Positions 1 through 9,733 are shown, counted from the first letter of the stretch. The stretch: DNA of 64,000 nt from a cyanobacterium PCC 7702 (GCA_000332255.1 KB235926.1:2226769-2290768); one strand, 5' to 3'. The notes: generated from the sequence alone by a model not told the origin. Numbers and translations: made by a program.

Positions 1-1833
1 CCTTTCTAGAAAGGCTAACCAAGCCATTCCGCGCTGTTGATAAGGCCGCAGCTGTCCCTGGAAACCAACGGGTGTGGGTAAAGGTTCGATAGCTTTGTTA
101 TTTGTGAGAGTTGTGACCAATTCTTGCAGCGCACCCGATGCTTCGAAACTGACTACTGGTAATTTTTCAATGGTCTGGGTATCGCCAGTACTCAAGCGCA
201 GGGCGTCTTCTAGCGAAAGCGTCATTTGGTCTTTGCGAGCAGCAAAAAATGCTTGCGCTGCTTTGATGTCTTGGGGTCTTAACTCTACCCACTCGCCGTT
301 GATTTCCACAAGTGGACTGTTTAAGGCTGCAAGTTTGTCGAACTCTTCTCGAGAAAGAGTTTGTCCACCGATGGCCAATTGCCATTGAAAATTCAACAAA
401 CTTTGCAAACCCAAACGTCCTTGTTTTTTTTGAGGCGTTTCCGCGATAATCTTCAAACCGAGGCGATTTGCCCATCCTTCCCGGTTTGCCAAACTTTTGG
501 GTAAAACTACACCTAAACCGTTATCTTCAAATCGGTATTTCACCGATTTGATAAATTCGTAGGCTTGTGTGGAACTGAGCTGGCAAGATTGGGGATAAGG
601 TGTTTCTAGACTGGGTGCAATGACTGGATACAATCGCGAAGCTAATCCCAAACCCCGCAAAAATGTTTCTTGGGGTTGTTTTACAGTTCGATTTTGATAA
701 ACAAAGCTTTCAACTGGATGTTGCCATATTGTTTCTGCATCTACCAAAAATTCCGGATCGTCTGGTGCTTGTAGAAAATATGCCAACGTCCATTCTGTTT
801 CTTGCGGTTTTGGCGGTTGCAGAACAAAACAGGTTCGAAATCGATTTTTGCCGCCGATTTGGTATTGTAGCGGCATTGTCCAAGCTTTTAAAGCCGCTTC
901 TAAGCGTTCCAAAGCTGCAGGATCGCCGGTGACTTTCGATGATGTGTTTGTTAAAGCATGCAGCCACTGTCTGATTGTTGATGGTAGAGATGCCATGACT
1001 CTGGTGTCGAGCAGGACTTGGGACCCTACCATGCTTCGAATTTGGGCATCGATAGTACTGTTGAGAAATTCTAGCAGTAGTTCCTGCGGTTCGATGGGGA
1101 TGTCTGTGCGGATAGGTGAAAATAAGGTGGATGATTTTTCGATTTCGCCTTGATACGTTCGGCAGGCCAGTGGCATGAATTGGGAAAATTTTTCTAGACG
1201 AGTTCCATCTTGGGCGCTATCTAGAAGTGCTTGCCATTTAGCAACTATAGAATTATCGAGACGTCGCTCGAGTGTGGGCAAAAATTTCGAGCGGGCGATT
1301 AAATCTAAACTCCAACGAGCTATGTGCGACCAAAAGCGTAAATCCGCACCAATAAAATCATCCTCTTGATTGGCGATACTGATGGGTAGAGAAGTCAAAA
1401 AAGCGATCGCCTCTTTTGGATTCAGACAAAAACCCTCGACTAGCCAAGGTTGTAGATATTGTGGAAATGGTTTTTTCAAGCCGGTTATAGCCGAATGCAC
1501 CGGATAAATAAATTCTCGGTCCTGTTTTTTGCTTTTGGAAAAATATGTAGGTAAAACAACAACACAGCAGTCTGTTGCTACAAAAGCAGCTTTTTCCTTG
1601 TTTTGTTCTGTTTGCCCGCAACCAACATTAGCCTCTAAAGAAGCAGGTATTTTGATACCGCGCGAACTCAGCCAACTTTCCAATTCTATCGCTGTCATCC
1701 CGTAGGGATGAAACGGTACCTGTGTCAATGCAGCTGTATCTATTTTTGTCTCTAGGGAACGCCAAGTCTCTCCCCAAATAAATAAACCACTTCCTTGACC
1801 TCGTAACAACCAACTACCGTGTAAAATTGCCAT
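1..1833 (-). CDS. SNF2-family DEAD/DEAH-box helicase, N-terminal part (runs off left edge)
   Basis: Reading the minus strand from the ATG at 1833 gives 611 uninterrupted codons to the window edge, so the gene continues outside. The protein begins MAILHGSWLLRGQGSGLFIW, the usual opening of large cyanobacterial SNF2 helicases (about 1,000 residues in full). The visible part is the long SNF2-helicase-associated region. It ends in LRPYQQRGMAWLAFLER, the Q-motif-like segment that precedes the Walker A loop, so the ATPase motifs are just beyond the edge. The family consists of nucleic-acid-dependent ATPases that remodel or translocate on DNA; the role of the cyanobacterial members is not known to me. 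No frameshift is seen. The family call is firm, the function is not. Confidence 0.88.
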   Translation of the reverse strand, partial: MAILHGSWLLRGQGSGLFIWGETWRSLETKIDTAALTQVPFHPYGMTAIELESWLSSRGIKIPASLEANVGCGQTEQNKEKAAFVATDCCVVVLPTYFSKSKKQDREFIYPVHSAITGLKKPFPQYLQPWLVEGFCLNPKEAIAFLTSLPISIANQEDDFIGADLRFWSHIARWSLDLIARSKFLPTLERRLDNSIVAKWQALLDSAQDGTRLEKFSQFMPLACRTYQGEIEKSSTLFSPIRTDIPIEPQELLLEFLNSTIDAQIRSMVGSQVLLDTRVMASLPSTIRQWLHALTNTSSKVTGDPAALERLEAALKAWTMPLQYQIGGKNRFRTCFVLQPPKPQETEWTLAYFLQAPDDPEFLVDAETIWQHPVESFVYQNRTVKQPQETFLRGLGLASRLYPVIAPSLETPYPQSCQLSSTQAYEFIKSVKYRFEDNGLGVVLPKSLANREGWANRLGLKIIAETPQKKQGRLGLQSLLNFQWQLAIGGQTLSREEFDKLAALNSPLVEINGEWVELRPQDIKAAQAFFAARKDQMTLSLEDALRLSTGDTQTIEKLPVVSFEASGALQELVTTLTNNKAIEPLPTPVGFQGQLRPYQQRGMAWLAFLER

Positions 1834-2265
1834 TTGTTAACTGCTTAGATGTTCACCAAAATAAAGCTTGATTTTGCTTGCGTTTTTCTTCCGGTAATTA
1901 CTTAATTTACAAATTCTGAAAAATTATTATTATCATCCTATTTACTTAATATTTTGTTAAAATTATTTAATAATTTTAACAAACATCTAACTATGAAAAG
2001 AAGATAAGGTAAAATGCATCAACAAGAACAGAAGACAATCAAGAAATTACTGACTCTGGCAATTAGGGAAGTAAAACTTATCCCCGAAATAGACTCCTTT
2101 CTTGGTTAAATTTGACAAGTTCCTGGTGAATTCAGGATGCCTGATTGTCAAAACAGAAAGGAAATTTACAACATATAGTATGTATGTTACCCCAGCTAGC
2201 ATTTGTTCATAAATGTTAGGATTGCCACAGAGAGAGATAGCGTGCATAGAAGGAAAACAAACTGA
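1834..2265. other. Intergenic region between divergent helicase and pnp genes
   Basis: AT-rich noncoding stretch that must hold promoters for both divergent genes. The only clear structure is the nested inverted repeat at 2111-2152, listed separately. A good ribosome-binding stretch (GAAGGA) lies about a dozen bases before the pnp ATG. No credible small gene was seen. Confidence 0.6.
2111..2152 (+). promoter_or_regulatory. Nested inverted repeat upstream of pnp
   Basis: TTTGACA (2111-2117) pairs with TGTCAAA (2146-2152), and inside it CCTG (2122-2125) pairs with CAGG (2133-2136). It starts about 155 bases before the pnp start. Leader hairpins control pnp in enterobacteria through RNase III and PNPase; a similar role here is only inferred. 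It could also be a DNA-level operator. Confidence 0.35.
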
Positions 2266-4416
2266 ATGGGAGAATTTGAGAAGTCAATATCCTTTGATGG
2301 ACGGGATATTCGACTGAAGGTGGGTCTACTAGCACCCCAAGCTGGTGGCTCGGTGTTGATTCAATCTGGGGACACGGCAGTTCTAGTTACAGCCACGCGC
2401 TCAGCAGCCAGAGAAGGCGTTGATTTTCTCCCCCTGACTGTGGATTATGAAGAAAGACTTTACGCAGCAGGTAGAATCCCAGGGGGATTATTGCGGCGGG
2501 AAGGCCGACCGCCAGAAAGAGCAATCCTTACCAGTCGTTTGATAGACCGTCCATTACGTCCTTTGTTTCCATCTTGGTTGCGAGATGAATTGCAAATAGT
2601 GGCACTTACCCTTTCGATGGATGAACTAGTGCCACCTGATGTACTGGCAGTTACAGGTGCTTCTATTGCCACTTTATTGGCAAAAATTCCTTTTAACGGC
2701 CCGATGGCTGCGGTGCGGGTCGGTTTGGTAGGAGACGATTTTATCATCAACCCTACCTACGCAGAAATAGAAGCCGGAGACCTGGATCTTGTGGTTGCAG
2801 GTTCGCCGGAAGGGGTAATCATGGTGGAAGCAGGAGCCAATCAGCTGCCAGAACGAGATATTATCGAGGCAATTGAATTTGGCTACGAAGCTGTGCAGGA
2901 CTTAATTCAAGCGCAGCGAGATTTAATGGCAGAACTAAATCTAGAAATCGTTGTAGAAGCACCGCCAGAAGTAGACTCGACCTTAGAGAACTTTATTCGC
3001 GATCGCGCCAGTGAGGAAATTAAAAAAATCCTCTGCCAATTCGATCTGGAGAAAACTGAGCGAGATGCTGCTTTAGATGCAGTCAAAGAATCAGTTGCAG
3101 CAGCGATCGCCGAATTACCCGAAACCGATCCGATCCGAGTCGCTGCCAGTACGGACAGCAAAGTAATTGATAATACTTTCAAAGAAATTACTAAAAAGCT
3201 CATGCGTCGCCAAATTATCGAAGATAATATTCGAGTTGACGGTCGCAAATTAGACGAAGTACGTCCCGTTTCCTGCCAAGTTGGGATCTTACCCAAACGA
3301 GTCCATGGTAGTGGTTTGTTCAATCGCGGATTAACGCAGGTGCTGTCAGCTTGTACTCTCGGGACACCAGGAGACGTACAAACTTTAGCTGATGACCTGC
3401 AACAAGATCAGCAAAAACGCTACATGCACCACTACAACTTCCCGCCCTTCTCGGTAGGAGAAACAAAGCCCCTACGTGCTCCAGGACGGCGAGAAATCGG
3501 TCACGGAGCGCTAGCAGAAAGAGCCATATTACCCGTACTACCACCTAAAGAACAATTTCCTTATGTTATTAGGGTAGTTTCAGAAGTCCTGTCCTCCAAC
3601 GGTTCCACTTCCATGGGTTCGGTTTGCGGCTCAACTTTAGCTTTAATGGATGCTGGCGTACCGATTACAAAACCTGTTAGCGGTGCTGCAATGGGTTTGA
3701 TTAAAGAAGGTGACCAAGTACGAGTCCTGACCGATATTCAAGGAATTGAAGACTTTTTGGGCGATATGGACTTTAAAGTAGCCGGAACAGATACGGGAAT
3801 TACAGCCCTGCAAATGGACATGAAAATTCCCGGCTTGTCTTTGAAGATTATCGAGCAAGCTATTAACCAAGCGAAAGCAGCACGGTTGCACATACTAGAA
3901 AAAATGCTTCAGGTAATCGACAAACCGCGCAGCCAGATGTCGCCCTTTGCTCCCCGTTTGTTGACAATAAAGATTGACCCAGACATGATTGGTCTGGTCA
4001 TCGGACCGGGAGGCAAGACTATTAAGGGTATTACCGAAGAAACCGGTGCTAAAATTGACATTGAAGACGATGGCACGGTCACGATCTCTGCTGTAGACGA
4101 AAACAAAGCCAAAAAAGCTAGAAACATCATCCAAGGGATGACACGCAAGCTGAATGAAGGCGATGTTTACGTGGGTCGTGTAACTAGAATTATACCGATA
4201 GGCGCGTTTGTGGAATTTTTGCCAGGCAAAGAAGGTATGATCCACATTTCCCAACTTGCTGACTACCGTGTTGGTAAAGTTGAGGATGAGGTCGCAGTCG
4301 GTGACGAAGTAATTGTGAAAGTACGGGAAATAGACAACAAGGGTAGAATAAACTTAACTCGCTTGGGTATTCACCCTGACCAAGCAGCCGCAGCGCGGGA
4401 ACAAGCAACGCGATAA
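2266..4416 (+). CDS. pnp: Polyribonucleotide nucleotidyltransferase (PNPase)
   Basis: Phosphorolytic 3'-5' exoribonuclease and RNA-tailing enzyme that acts in mRNA turnover. At 716 residues it has the full bacterial length. Domain order: first RNase PH domain (about 10-145), all-helical linker (about 240-320), second RNase PH domain (about 325-555) with the [19 protein letters not shown] core, KH domain with [15 protein letters not shown] (about 567-581), then S1 domain ([20 protein letters not shown], about 635-700). The ATG is preceded by a GAAGGA ribosome-binding site. It is monocistronic, with a terminator-like hairpin about 165 bases after the stop. Nothing is unusual in the protein. Confidence 0.97.
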   Translation: MGEFEKSISFDGRDIRLKVGLLAPQAGGSVLIQSGDTAVLVTATRSAAREGVDFLPLTVDYEERLYAAGRIPGGLLRREGRPPERAILTSRLIDRPLRPLFPSWLRDELQIVALTLSMDELVPPDVLAVTGASIATLLAKIPFNGPMAAVRVGLVGDDFIINPTYAEIEAGDLDLVVAGSPEGVIMVEAGANQLPERDIIEAIEFGYEAVQDLIQAQRDLMAELNLEIVVEAPPEVDSTLENFIRDRASEEIKKILCQFDLEKTERDAALDAVKESVAAAIAELPETDPIRVAASTDSKVIDNTFKEITKKLMRRQIIEDNIRVDGRKLDEVRPVSCQVGILPKRVHGSGLFNRGLTQVLSACTLGTPGDVQTLADDLQQDQQKRYMHHYNFPPFSVGETKPLRAPGRREIGHGALAERAILPVLPPKEQFPYVIRVVSEVLSSNGSTSMGSVCGSTLALMDAGVPITKPVSGAAMGLIKEGDQVRVLTDIQGIEDFLGDMDFKVAGTDTGITALQMDMKIPGLSLKIIEQAINQAKAARLHILEKMLQVIDKPRSQMSPFAPRLLTIKIDPDMIGLVIGPGGKTIKGITEETGAKIDIEDDGTVTISAVDENKAKKARNIIQGMTRKLNEGDVYVGRVTRIIPIGAFVEFLPGKEGMIHISQLADYRVGKVEDEVAVGDEVIVKVREIDNKGRINLTRLGIHPDQAAAAREQATR

Positions 4417-4580
4417 ATTGATAAAATTCATAGTGGATTGGGAACTTTACCCCAAATCCATAGTCTTATGAGCGAACTACCTAAACCCGCTACGCTAAGG
4501 TTTAGGCTTCTGTACTCAACGGGGAGTGCCAAAGATGAGACTTTCGCCCCATTTTTGGTCTTACCCCTCTCCTATAGCTG

Positions 4581-4610
4581 AAGGCGGTAAAGTATCCGCC
4601 TTTAATATTC
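4581..4610 (+). terminator. Rho-independent-like terminator after pnp
   Basis: AAGGCGG (4581-4587) pairs with CCGCCTT (4596-4602) around an 8-base loop, followed by a T-rich tail (TTTAATATT). Position and strand fit termination of pnp, although it lies about 165 bases past the stop codon. Confidence 0.55.
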
Positions 4611-4619
4611 TGATTTTCT

Positions 4620-4830
4620 CTTCCCTGTCATGGTCAGTTCTACCTGGTTATAGGCTCAAAACAGCAGGGTTGCTCCTGAGGGAAACCCCATGAGCGTGCA
4701 CTTTTGCCTCCTATTTGTATACTTCTGTTGATTTGAAAGCATAATTCCATCAGCAGGGAGCACTTCCAAAGGTCCTGAACTAATGGTACTTACTGTTTTG
4801 GTGATGGAAAGGGACTTGTACGACTTTTTT
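4620..4830 (+). ncRNA. Candidate structured noncoding RNA of unknown family
   Basis: The segment can fold into one long imperfect hairpin. TATAGGC and AAAA (4650-4661) pair with TTTT and GCCTCCTAT (about 4702-4714). Inside, GCTC and GGG (4672-4682) pair with CCC and GAGC (4686-4695). Outside, AGTTC (4636-4640) can pair with GAACT (4777-4781). It ends near a run of six T at about 4825-4830. A TAATAT -10-like box lies at about 4603-4608. The rod-like shape recalls 6S RNA, but the true 6S gene is near 17.8 kb, so this is not that. It matches no RNA family I can recall. Strand and ends are inferred. Confidence 0.3.
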
Positions 4831-5336
4831 GGATTTGGATGCTTTTAGCCTAACATATTAACGATAAACTTTCTGAAGATGCGAGGCAGTGCAATATCCC
4901 TGCTATCGATCCTCACCTCTACAGTAACGATGCGATCGCTTGCTGTTGTGTGGCTCTACACGGTCAGCATCTTTGGACTCCTAAAATAAGCTCGCTCTAA
5001 ATTTCTTTCACCTCATCAAGACTTTTTTTGAGTTAAATTTCTTACTAGCATTGGTGACTAAAAATAGCATGCACAAGAGTTAGTTATTTTTATTTTCACG
5101 ACTTTGCTTGTACAGTCAATACTTTGGAAGCATTCTTTCAAAAAGCAAGGTTATCAATAAAAAAAGGAGAATCTTTGGGCGGAATTTCCATAAATATAGC
5201 ACCAGGATTCTAATTTACACTGAGGGCATCCCTAGGGTCGATTTTCAATTACTACCATTGATGCATTCTTATGCATTTTGAGTACATGTAAAGTTATTAC
5301 TGTTAGGCTTTTATTTTCAATTTGATTTTAAGCATC

Positions 5337-5600
5337 GTGAGTGCTAAACGTTTACCCCAGACTACCGCCTATGTCAGGATTGTCCGTCAGTCTTGGCAAC
5401 AGGGCTTACTTGAAGGTGAAGTCAAAGCAGGTGATTTTGAGTGGCAATTTCAATGGCATTTTCGCCGCGGAGAACTATCTGTAAGACCATCCCAGGGTCG
5501 CGCCTTGATCCAAGAACCACTTGGTCGTTTCTTAGAACAAAAAGATTATCAGCTTGAGCCGGGAGGAGACTATGCTTTTACGATTCGGGCTGAATTGTAA
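5337..5600 (+). CDS. DUF3146 family protein
   Basis: Small soluble protein of about 87 residues (MSAKRLPQTTAYVRIVRQSW...). It matches my memory of the cyanobacterial DUF3146 family, with conserved EGEVKAGDFEWQFQWHFRRG in the middle and QLEPGGDYAFTIRAEL at the C-terminus. I place the start at the GTG at 5337 because relatives begin close to SAKRLP; a TTG five codons upstream (5322) is the alternative. No membrane segment or catalytic motif is visible and the function is unknown. It converges with the YqgF-like gene, whose end is four bases away. Confidence 0.8.
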   Translation: MSAKRLPQTTAYVRIVRQSWQQGLLEGEVKAGDFEWQFQWHFRRGELSVRPSQGRALIQEPLGRFLEQKDYQLEPGGDYAFTIRAEL

Positions 5601-5604
5601 GCGT

Positions 5605-6054
5605 TCAATCTTCGCTGGTTGACTGGGTGAGGCGATTTAGGTATCTTTCTATCAAAAGAATGGCAACAATGTCATCTATCGGGCGGGGTGGTGTTCGCAT
5701 TCCTTTTGGCAGTAGTTTTACTAGTCCTTGGGGAGGATACATTTGCCAGTAGCGATCGCGTGCTTCTAGGCTTGTGTGGCGCTCGTCTATTAAAACAATG
5801 TTTAGTTGTTCTGATAATTGCTGTTGCAGCTGCTGTTTCCAGCTTTGGGCTGTAGTTTGATCGCCCATTACTACCAAAGAAATGGGGTATTTTTGTTGTA
5901 GCGTCTGGATTGTAGCAATAGCTTCAGCGGAAGGTACAACTTGGTGATAGTATAATTGTCGGTCTAATCCCATCACTGCTAGACCGCACTTATCTCGTCC
6001 TGGGTCAAATCCTAAAACTACTGGTTGTGTTGGTATAAATTTAGTGGCATTCAT
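5605..6054 (-). CDS. YqgF/RuvX-like RNase H-fold nuclease
   Basis: A 149-residue protein with the RNase H-like fold of YqgF: N-terminal acidic strand VVLGFDPGRDKCGLAVMG (Asp about residue 17), the VVMGDQT strand, IDERHTSLEARDRYW in the middle, and a C-terminal PIDDIVAILLIERYL helix. These positions carry the metal-binding acids of the family, which processes the pre-16S rRNA 5' end or resolves Holliday junctions. This cyanobacterial form is longer and more divergent than canonical RuvX, so it may be a paralogue and the exact substrate is uncertain. It is encoded downstream of the DUF3084 gene on the same strand, with a gap of about 125 bases. Confidence 0.75.
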   Translation of the reverse strand: MNATKFIPTQPVVLGFDPGRDKCGLAVMGLDRQLYYHQVVPSAEAIATIQTLQQKYPISLVVMGDQTTAQSWKQQLQQQLSEQLNIVLIDERHTSLEARDRYWQMYPPQGLVKLLPKGMRTPPRPIDDIVAILLIERYLNRLTQSTSED

Positions 6055-6178
6055 ATCAAAATCTTATTAAACGTTGCTGCAATTTAAGTTAATTATTTCT
6101 AGTGATATATTTCGGCATGTTACTATTAGTTAGAGGTAAATAATACTAATAAAAATATTCCTCGCTTTTCAATTTTTT

Positions 6179-7672
6179 TTAAGTACTAAAAATAACTTGT
6201 CCGTTTCTCATGGCTACCAATTTCACTCTTAGCGGTCCAGCAGTATAAGTATCTTCGGCAGCAATCGCTTTAATATCTACTGGTTGGTCATATTGGCGCA
6301 ATTGAGCAATAAAACGAATGAAAGCACCATCTATTTGAATGTTTTCTAAAATTCCCGCATTCCGAGCACGAAATTGGGAAGCGGAAATTAAAAGTTCCAG
6401 GCGTTGTCTGAGTTGATAGGATGTCATAGTTTTGGGATTAGCACTAGTTGTAGCTAATACCTCACCTCCGGAAAAAACCACTTTATTTATTGCTGCATCC
6501 GCAAAAAACTCTATGGGGTTTTCTCCCCTGACGTAATTACCTGCAGAGAAAATTCGCACTACGTATTCTCGTCCATCTTGAATTTGCTTGCTCAATTGCT
6601 CGACTTGTTCCTCAGTCACGCGCAATATTTGTACGTTGGGGGCGGGATTTTGATTGGGTTCGGTTAACTCCAGGCTGGCATGGCGGTTAGCTTCTTGCAA
6701 CAGCTGAATTACTGCTTGACGTGCTGCTTGTGGTTGTTGGACGCGAATTACTGCAGCAGCAAGAATTTGACCGCGGACCAAGGCCAGTTTTCCCAAACGC
6801 AGGTCGCGATAGGATTGATAGTATTTTTCTAGCCTTGCAACTTCTTGTTCGAGAGCACTTTGTTGTGCTTCCAAATCTTTCAAGCGAGCTTCCCTTTGGG
6901 CGATAATTTCTTCCCGTGCCGCAATTTCAACATTACGTTTTTGAATCATCCGATCTAAGTTAGCTATTTTGCGATCGCGCGCTTCTATTTGTTGTTGTCG
7001 CTTAGCAAGTTCGCGATCGCGCCTGTCGATTGCTGCTTGAGCTTCACTCAGTGCTTTTTTTGCTTCTTCGTATAATCTTTGGCGTTCTGCTTTGAGTCGT
7101 TGAATTTCTGCTAGCTGCTTGTTTCTTTCTACATAAACGCTTTGCAGTTGTATTTTTGCTTTTTGGTATTGAGTTGCAACTTGGTTGAGCTGCTTTTGAG
7201 TGTTTTGAAGTTGCTGTTGAGTTTGTGCTTGTTGCTTGAGGGTTCGGTTTAGTTGAGCTTGGGTTTGTTGCTGCTTGGTGTTGGCTAATTGCAAAGATTT
7301 ATTTATTGCTTGCAATTGTTGGCTTGCTTGTGATTGCTGAACTCGTGCTTGTTCTAATTCTTTTGTAGTTGCTTGAAGCTGTGCGGTAGTATTTTCCAGC
7401 TGCACGCGCTTGCGCCTGAGGTCTTTTTGAATATCTTCAAGTTCAAATACTCCTTTACGCAATCCTTCATCCGCTAAAAATAAAATTCCTAGGGTTGATG
7501 CTGAAATGCCCAACCCTGTGAGAATGGTGACCAAAACAGCTGTGTTTTTGGGTCTGAGATTAAACAGCGAGAGTCGCTTTTTGCCAACCCGCGTACCAAT
7601 GCGATCGCCCACGGTGGCAATTACGCCTCCCAAAATCAAAATTGCAATGATAAGGATGTACCCGGTGGTCAT
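6179..7672 (-). CDS. DUF3084 domain protein, membrane-anchored coiled coil
   Basis: A 497-residue protein. Residues 1-25 and about 45-68 are hydrophobic (IILGGVIATVGDR and VTILTGLGISASTLGILFLA). A very long heptad-rich coiled coil follows from about 75 to 290, rich in Q, L, K and E, then a globular C-terminal domain of about 200 residues (QILAAAVIRVQQPQAARQAV to the end). This layout is typical of cyanobacterial DUF3084 proteins, whose function is unknown; an envelope-linked scaffold is plausible from the topology. The coiled-coil DNA is Q-rich and repetitive, but the frame stays open throughout. Confidence 0.88.
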   Translation of the reverse strand: MTTGYILIIAILILGGVIATVGDRIGTRVGKKRLSLFNLRPKNTAVLVTILTGLGISASTLGILFLADEGLRKGVFELEDIQKDLRRKRVQLENTTAQLQATTKELEQARVQQSQASQQLQAINKSLQLANTKQQQTQAQLNRTLKQQAQTQQQLQNTQKQLNQVATQYQKAKIQLQSVYVERNKQLAEIQRLKAERQRLYEEAKKALSEAQAAIDRRDRELAKRQQQIEARDRKIANLDRMIQKRNVEIAAREEIIAQREARLKDLEAQQSALEQEVARLEKYYQSYRDLRLGKLALVRGQILAAAVIRVQQPQAARQAVIQLLQEANRHASLELTEPNQNPAPNVQILRVTEEQVEQLSKQIQDGREYVVRIFSAGNYVRGENPIEFFADAAINKVVFSGGEVLATTSANPKTMTSYQLRQRLELLISASQFRARNAGILENIQIDGAFIRFIAQLRQYDQPVDIKAIAAEDTYTAGPLRVKLVAMRNGQVIFST

Positions 7673-7787
7673 CTGTAATTATTTAGCGAAGAAATCCCTC
7701 CAGATACAGCCTACTACTTTCAGCCCTTTTGTGTAGAAAATTGGAGATGAGCAATAGCTGACATTTCACTCCAGTTTCCAAGTACTT

Positions 7788-8459
7788 TTAAGTGAATTGC
7801 CGACTTAAGGTAACAGGCTTGTGGACGGTAATTTTTTTCTTGTGTATGGAAATCATTTTCTTTTCGCGCAAATCGCCCAGTAGCCTAGTGACGGTAACGC
7901 GGGTCGAACCAATTGCTTCTGCGATCGCTTGATGGGATAGCTTCAAGTCAATTGTGATTCCATCTGCACAAGGAATGCCAAAATCGCGACAGAGAATTAG
8001 CAGAAAACTGATCAACCTCGAACCCATATCTCGGTGAGCAAGTGTTTCGATCATCATCTCTGTCTGCAGAATACGCGAAGATAAACCTCGCAACATTAGC
8101 ATTGACAATTCTGGATTTTCCTTTAGTGCTTGTTCTACCTGTTCAATTGGTGCTGACAGCAACTCTACAGGTGTAAAAGCAACTGCATGATAAAAGCGAT
8201 CGGATTTGTTTCCCGTAAGTAGAGACAGAACCCCAAAAACACTATTTTCCCGCAGCAGCGCAACGGTGATTTCTTCTCCTGCTTCGTACACCCTGGAGAG
8301 TTTGACTGCGCCTTTTAAAAGAAAATAAACTCGTTCAGCAGGATCGCCGGGGAAAAAGATCGTTTTATTGCGCTCAAAGGTTTCCACCACTGGCGGAAAC
8401 GCTCCAGTCGCCATCTGACGAAAAACATTTGCTAGGGCTTTATCTTGTGTCACGATCAT
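7788..8459 (-). CDS. ntcA: Global nitrogen regulator NtcA
   Basis: CRP-family transcription factor that senses 2-oxoglutarate and controls nitrogen assimilation and heterocyst genes. At 223 residues it has the family's usual length. The effector-binding beta-barrel spans about 25-120 ([31 protein letters not shown]), the dimer helix about 125-155, and the C-terminal helix-turn-helix about 172-195 with the diagnostic [20 protein letters not shown]. The ATG is supported by the conserved [19 protein letters not shown] start. A degenerate NtcA box lies about 130 bases upstream, fitting the autoregulation known for ntcA in other cyanobacteria. Confidence 0.97.
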   Translation of the reverse strand: MIVTQDKALANVFRQMATGAFPPVVETFERNKTIFFPGDPAERVYFLLKGAVKLSRVYEAGEEITVALLRENSVFGVLSLLTGNKSDRFYHAVAFTPVELLSAPIEQVEQALKENPELSMLMLRGLSSRILQTEMMIETLAHRDMGSRLISFLLILCRDFGIPCADGITIDLKLSHQAIAEAIGSTRVTVTRLLGDLREKKMISIHKKKITVHKPVTLSRQFT

Positions 8460-8843
8460 CTCCCTTCCCCTATCCCAATGCCGGAAAAACTAAGATGCAT
8501 TTCCTAAGAATACACCTGAAAAATCAAGAAAACATTGTTAACCTTTTTGTTCTTTCCTATACTTATCCTTTTTGACTCATAAATATTGTTTAACATCATA
8601 CAAAATTTCTAGTGTTGGAAGCTAGCACTTTTTAAACCCCACTTACTAAAATTAAAGACCATGGTTTTTTTTGAGAAGAAATTAGGTTACGTTGAACATT
8701 TATTAAGAATTAATCAGTGATTTTGTTCTAGCAAACAGCTTTGTTAATAATCATAATTTGCAAATCGCGTTTCTAACAAAGACAAACAAGTCTCAGATTC
8801 TAGTATGCTCCTAATGAAACAATAATACGAAAGTAAATTCATT
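8460..8843. other. Divergent promoter region between ntcA and fabI
   Basis: AT-rich noncoding region shared by two divergent genes. It contains one NtcA-like site at 8588-8601 (separate entry). No other clear repeat or small gene was seen; a run of eight T at about 8665-8672 is the only other feature. Confidence 0.5.
8588..8601 (-). promoter_or_regulatory. NtcA-like box upstream of ntcA (one mismatch)
   Basis: On the minus strand the site reads GTA-N8-AAC against the consensus GTA-N8-TAC. About 22 bases further downstream, towards ntcA, lies the AT-rich stretch TAAGTATAGG, which could hold the -10 region; that spacing matches class II NtcA-activated promoters. The half-site mismatch and the commonness of such short motifs keep confidence low. 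Confidence 0.4.
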
Positions 8844-9620
8844 ATGTTGGATCTGACTGGAAAAAACGCCTTGGTTACAGGTATTGCCAATAACCGCTCT
8901 ATTGCTTGGGGTATCGCTCAACAACTACACAAAGCAGGAGCAAAACTCGGCATTACCTATCTGCCAGACGAAAAAGGCAAAATGGAAAAGAAAGTCGCAG
9001 AACTGGTAGAACCTCTGCGCCCAAGTTTATTTCTACCCTGTAACGTCCAAAATGACGAGCAGGTCAAATCTACTTTTGAAGCAATTCGCAATCAATGGGG
9101 TAGTTTAGACATTCTCGTTCACTGCCTTGCTTTTGCCAACAAAGATGATTTAAATGGAGACTTTAGCCAAACTTCCCGCGCTGGTTTCCAGACAGCTTTA
9201 GATGTCAGTACATATTCATTGATACTACTAGCTGGCGCAGCTAAACCTTTAATGACACAAGGAGGAAGTATTGTGACCCTTTCCTACTTAGGATCTGTAA
9301 GGGCAATTCCAAACTATAACGTTATGGGAGTTGCTAAAGCTGGACTGGAAGCAAGCGTGCGTTATTTGGCTGCAGAACTGGGACCATTGCAAATTCGGGT
9401 GAATGCAATTTCCGCCGGTCCAATTCGGACTTTGGCCTCCAGTGCCGTTGGAGGTATTCTGGATATGATCCATCATGTAGAAAAAGTAGCTCCCTTACGG
9501 CGCACCGTTACTCAAATAGAGGTTGGTAACGCTGCAGCTTTTTTATGCAGCAACCTAGCAAGTGGAATCACAGGACAAGTTCTGTACGTAGACGCAGGAT
9601 ATGAAATAATGGGTATGTAA
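8844..9620 (+). CDS. fabI: Enoyl-[acyl-carrier-protein] reductase (NADH)
   Basis: Catalyses the last reduction of each fatty-acid elongation cycle in type II synthesis. It is 258 residues, normal for FabI. Visible features are the FabI-type nucleotide-binding start (NALVTGIANNRSIAWGIAQQ, which replaces the classical SDR glycine pattern), and the active-site Tyr-x6-Lys as YNVMGVAK, about residues 157-164. The C-terminal GNAAAFLCSNLASGITGQVL is also characteristic. It begins with MLDLTGKNALVTG at an ATG. A 13-bp inverted repeat follows, before hisB on the same strand. Nothing odd is seen. Confidence 0.97.
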   Translation: MLDLTGKNALVTGIANNRSIAWGIAQQLHKAGAKLGITYLPDEKGKMEKKVAELVEPLRPSLFLPCNVQNDEQVKSTFEAIRNQWGSLDILVHCLAFANKDDLNGDFSQTSRAGFQTALDVSTYSLILLAGAAKPLMTQGGSIVTLSYLGSVRAIPNYNVMGVAKAGLEASVRYLAAELGPLQIRVNAISAGPIRTLASSAVGGILDMIHHVEKVAPLRRTVTQIEVGNAAAFLCSNLASGITGQVLYVDAGYEIMGM

Positions 9621-9630
9621 CACAGGTAAT

Positions 9631-9682
9631 GCTAATAGCTAATAGTTAGTAGTTAATCGCCTTTTGACCATTAGCTATTAGC
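9631..9682 (+). repeat. 13-bp perfect inverted repeat between fabI and hisB
   Basis: GCTAATAGCTAAT (9631-9643) is the exact reverse complement of ATTAGCTATTAGC (9670-9682), with a 26-base loop. The arms are built from short TTAGCTAT-like units that also appear as loose repeats in other gaps (for example 16060-16100). It may act as a fabI terminator, although no strong T tract follows. Confidence 0.6.
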
Positions 9683-9733
9683 TATGTAACTAATAGCAAA
9701 TAACCACCACCCAATTGTCAAAGCCAAGCTTGT

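Larger units (their letters stand above)
4417..5336. other. 920-base noncoding region after pnp with several hairpins
   Basis: Long gap between pnp and the DUF3146 gene. It holds an inverted repeat CCTAAACC/GGTTTAGG around 4480-4506, a terminator-like hairpin at 4581-4602, a structured stretch around 4620-4830 (listed separately), and a 36-codon hydrophobic reading frame at 4879-4989 (MRGSAISLLSILTSTVTMRS...) that has no recognised homologue and no clear ribosome-binding site. The remainder is AT-rich and featureless to me. Confidence 0.5.
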
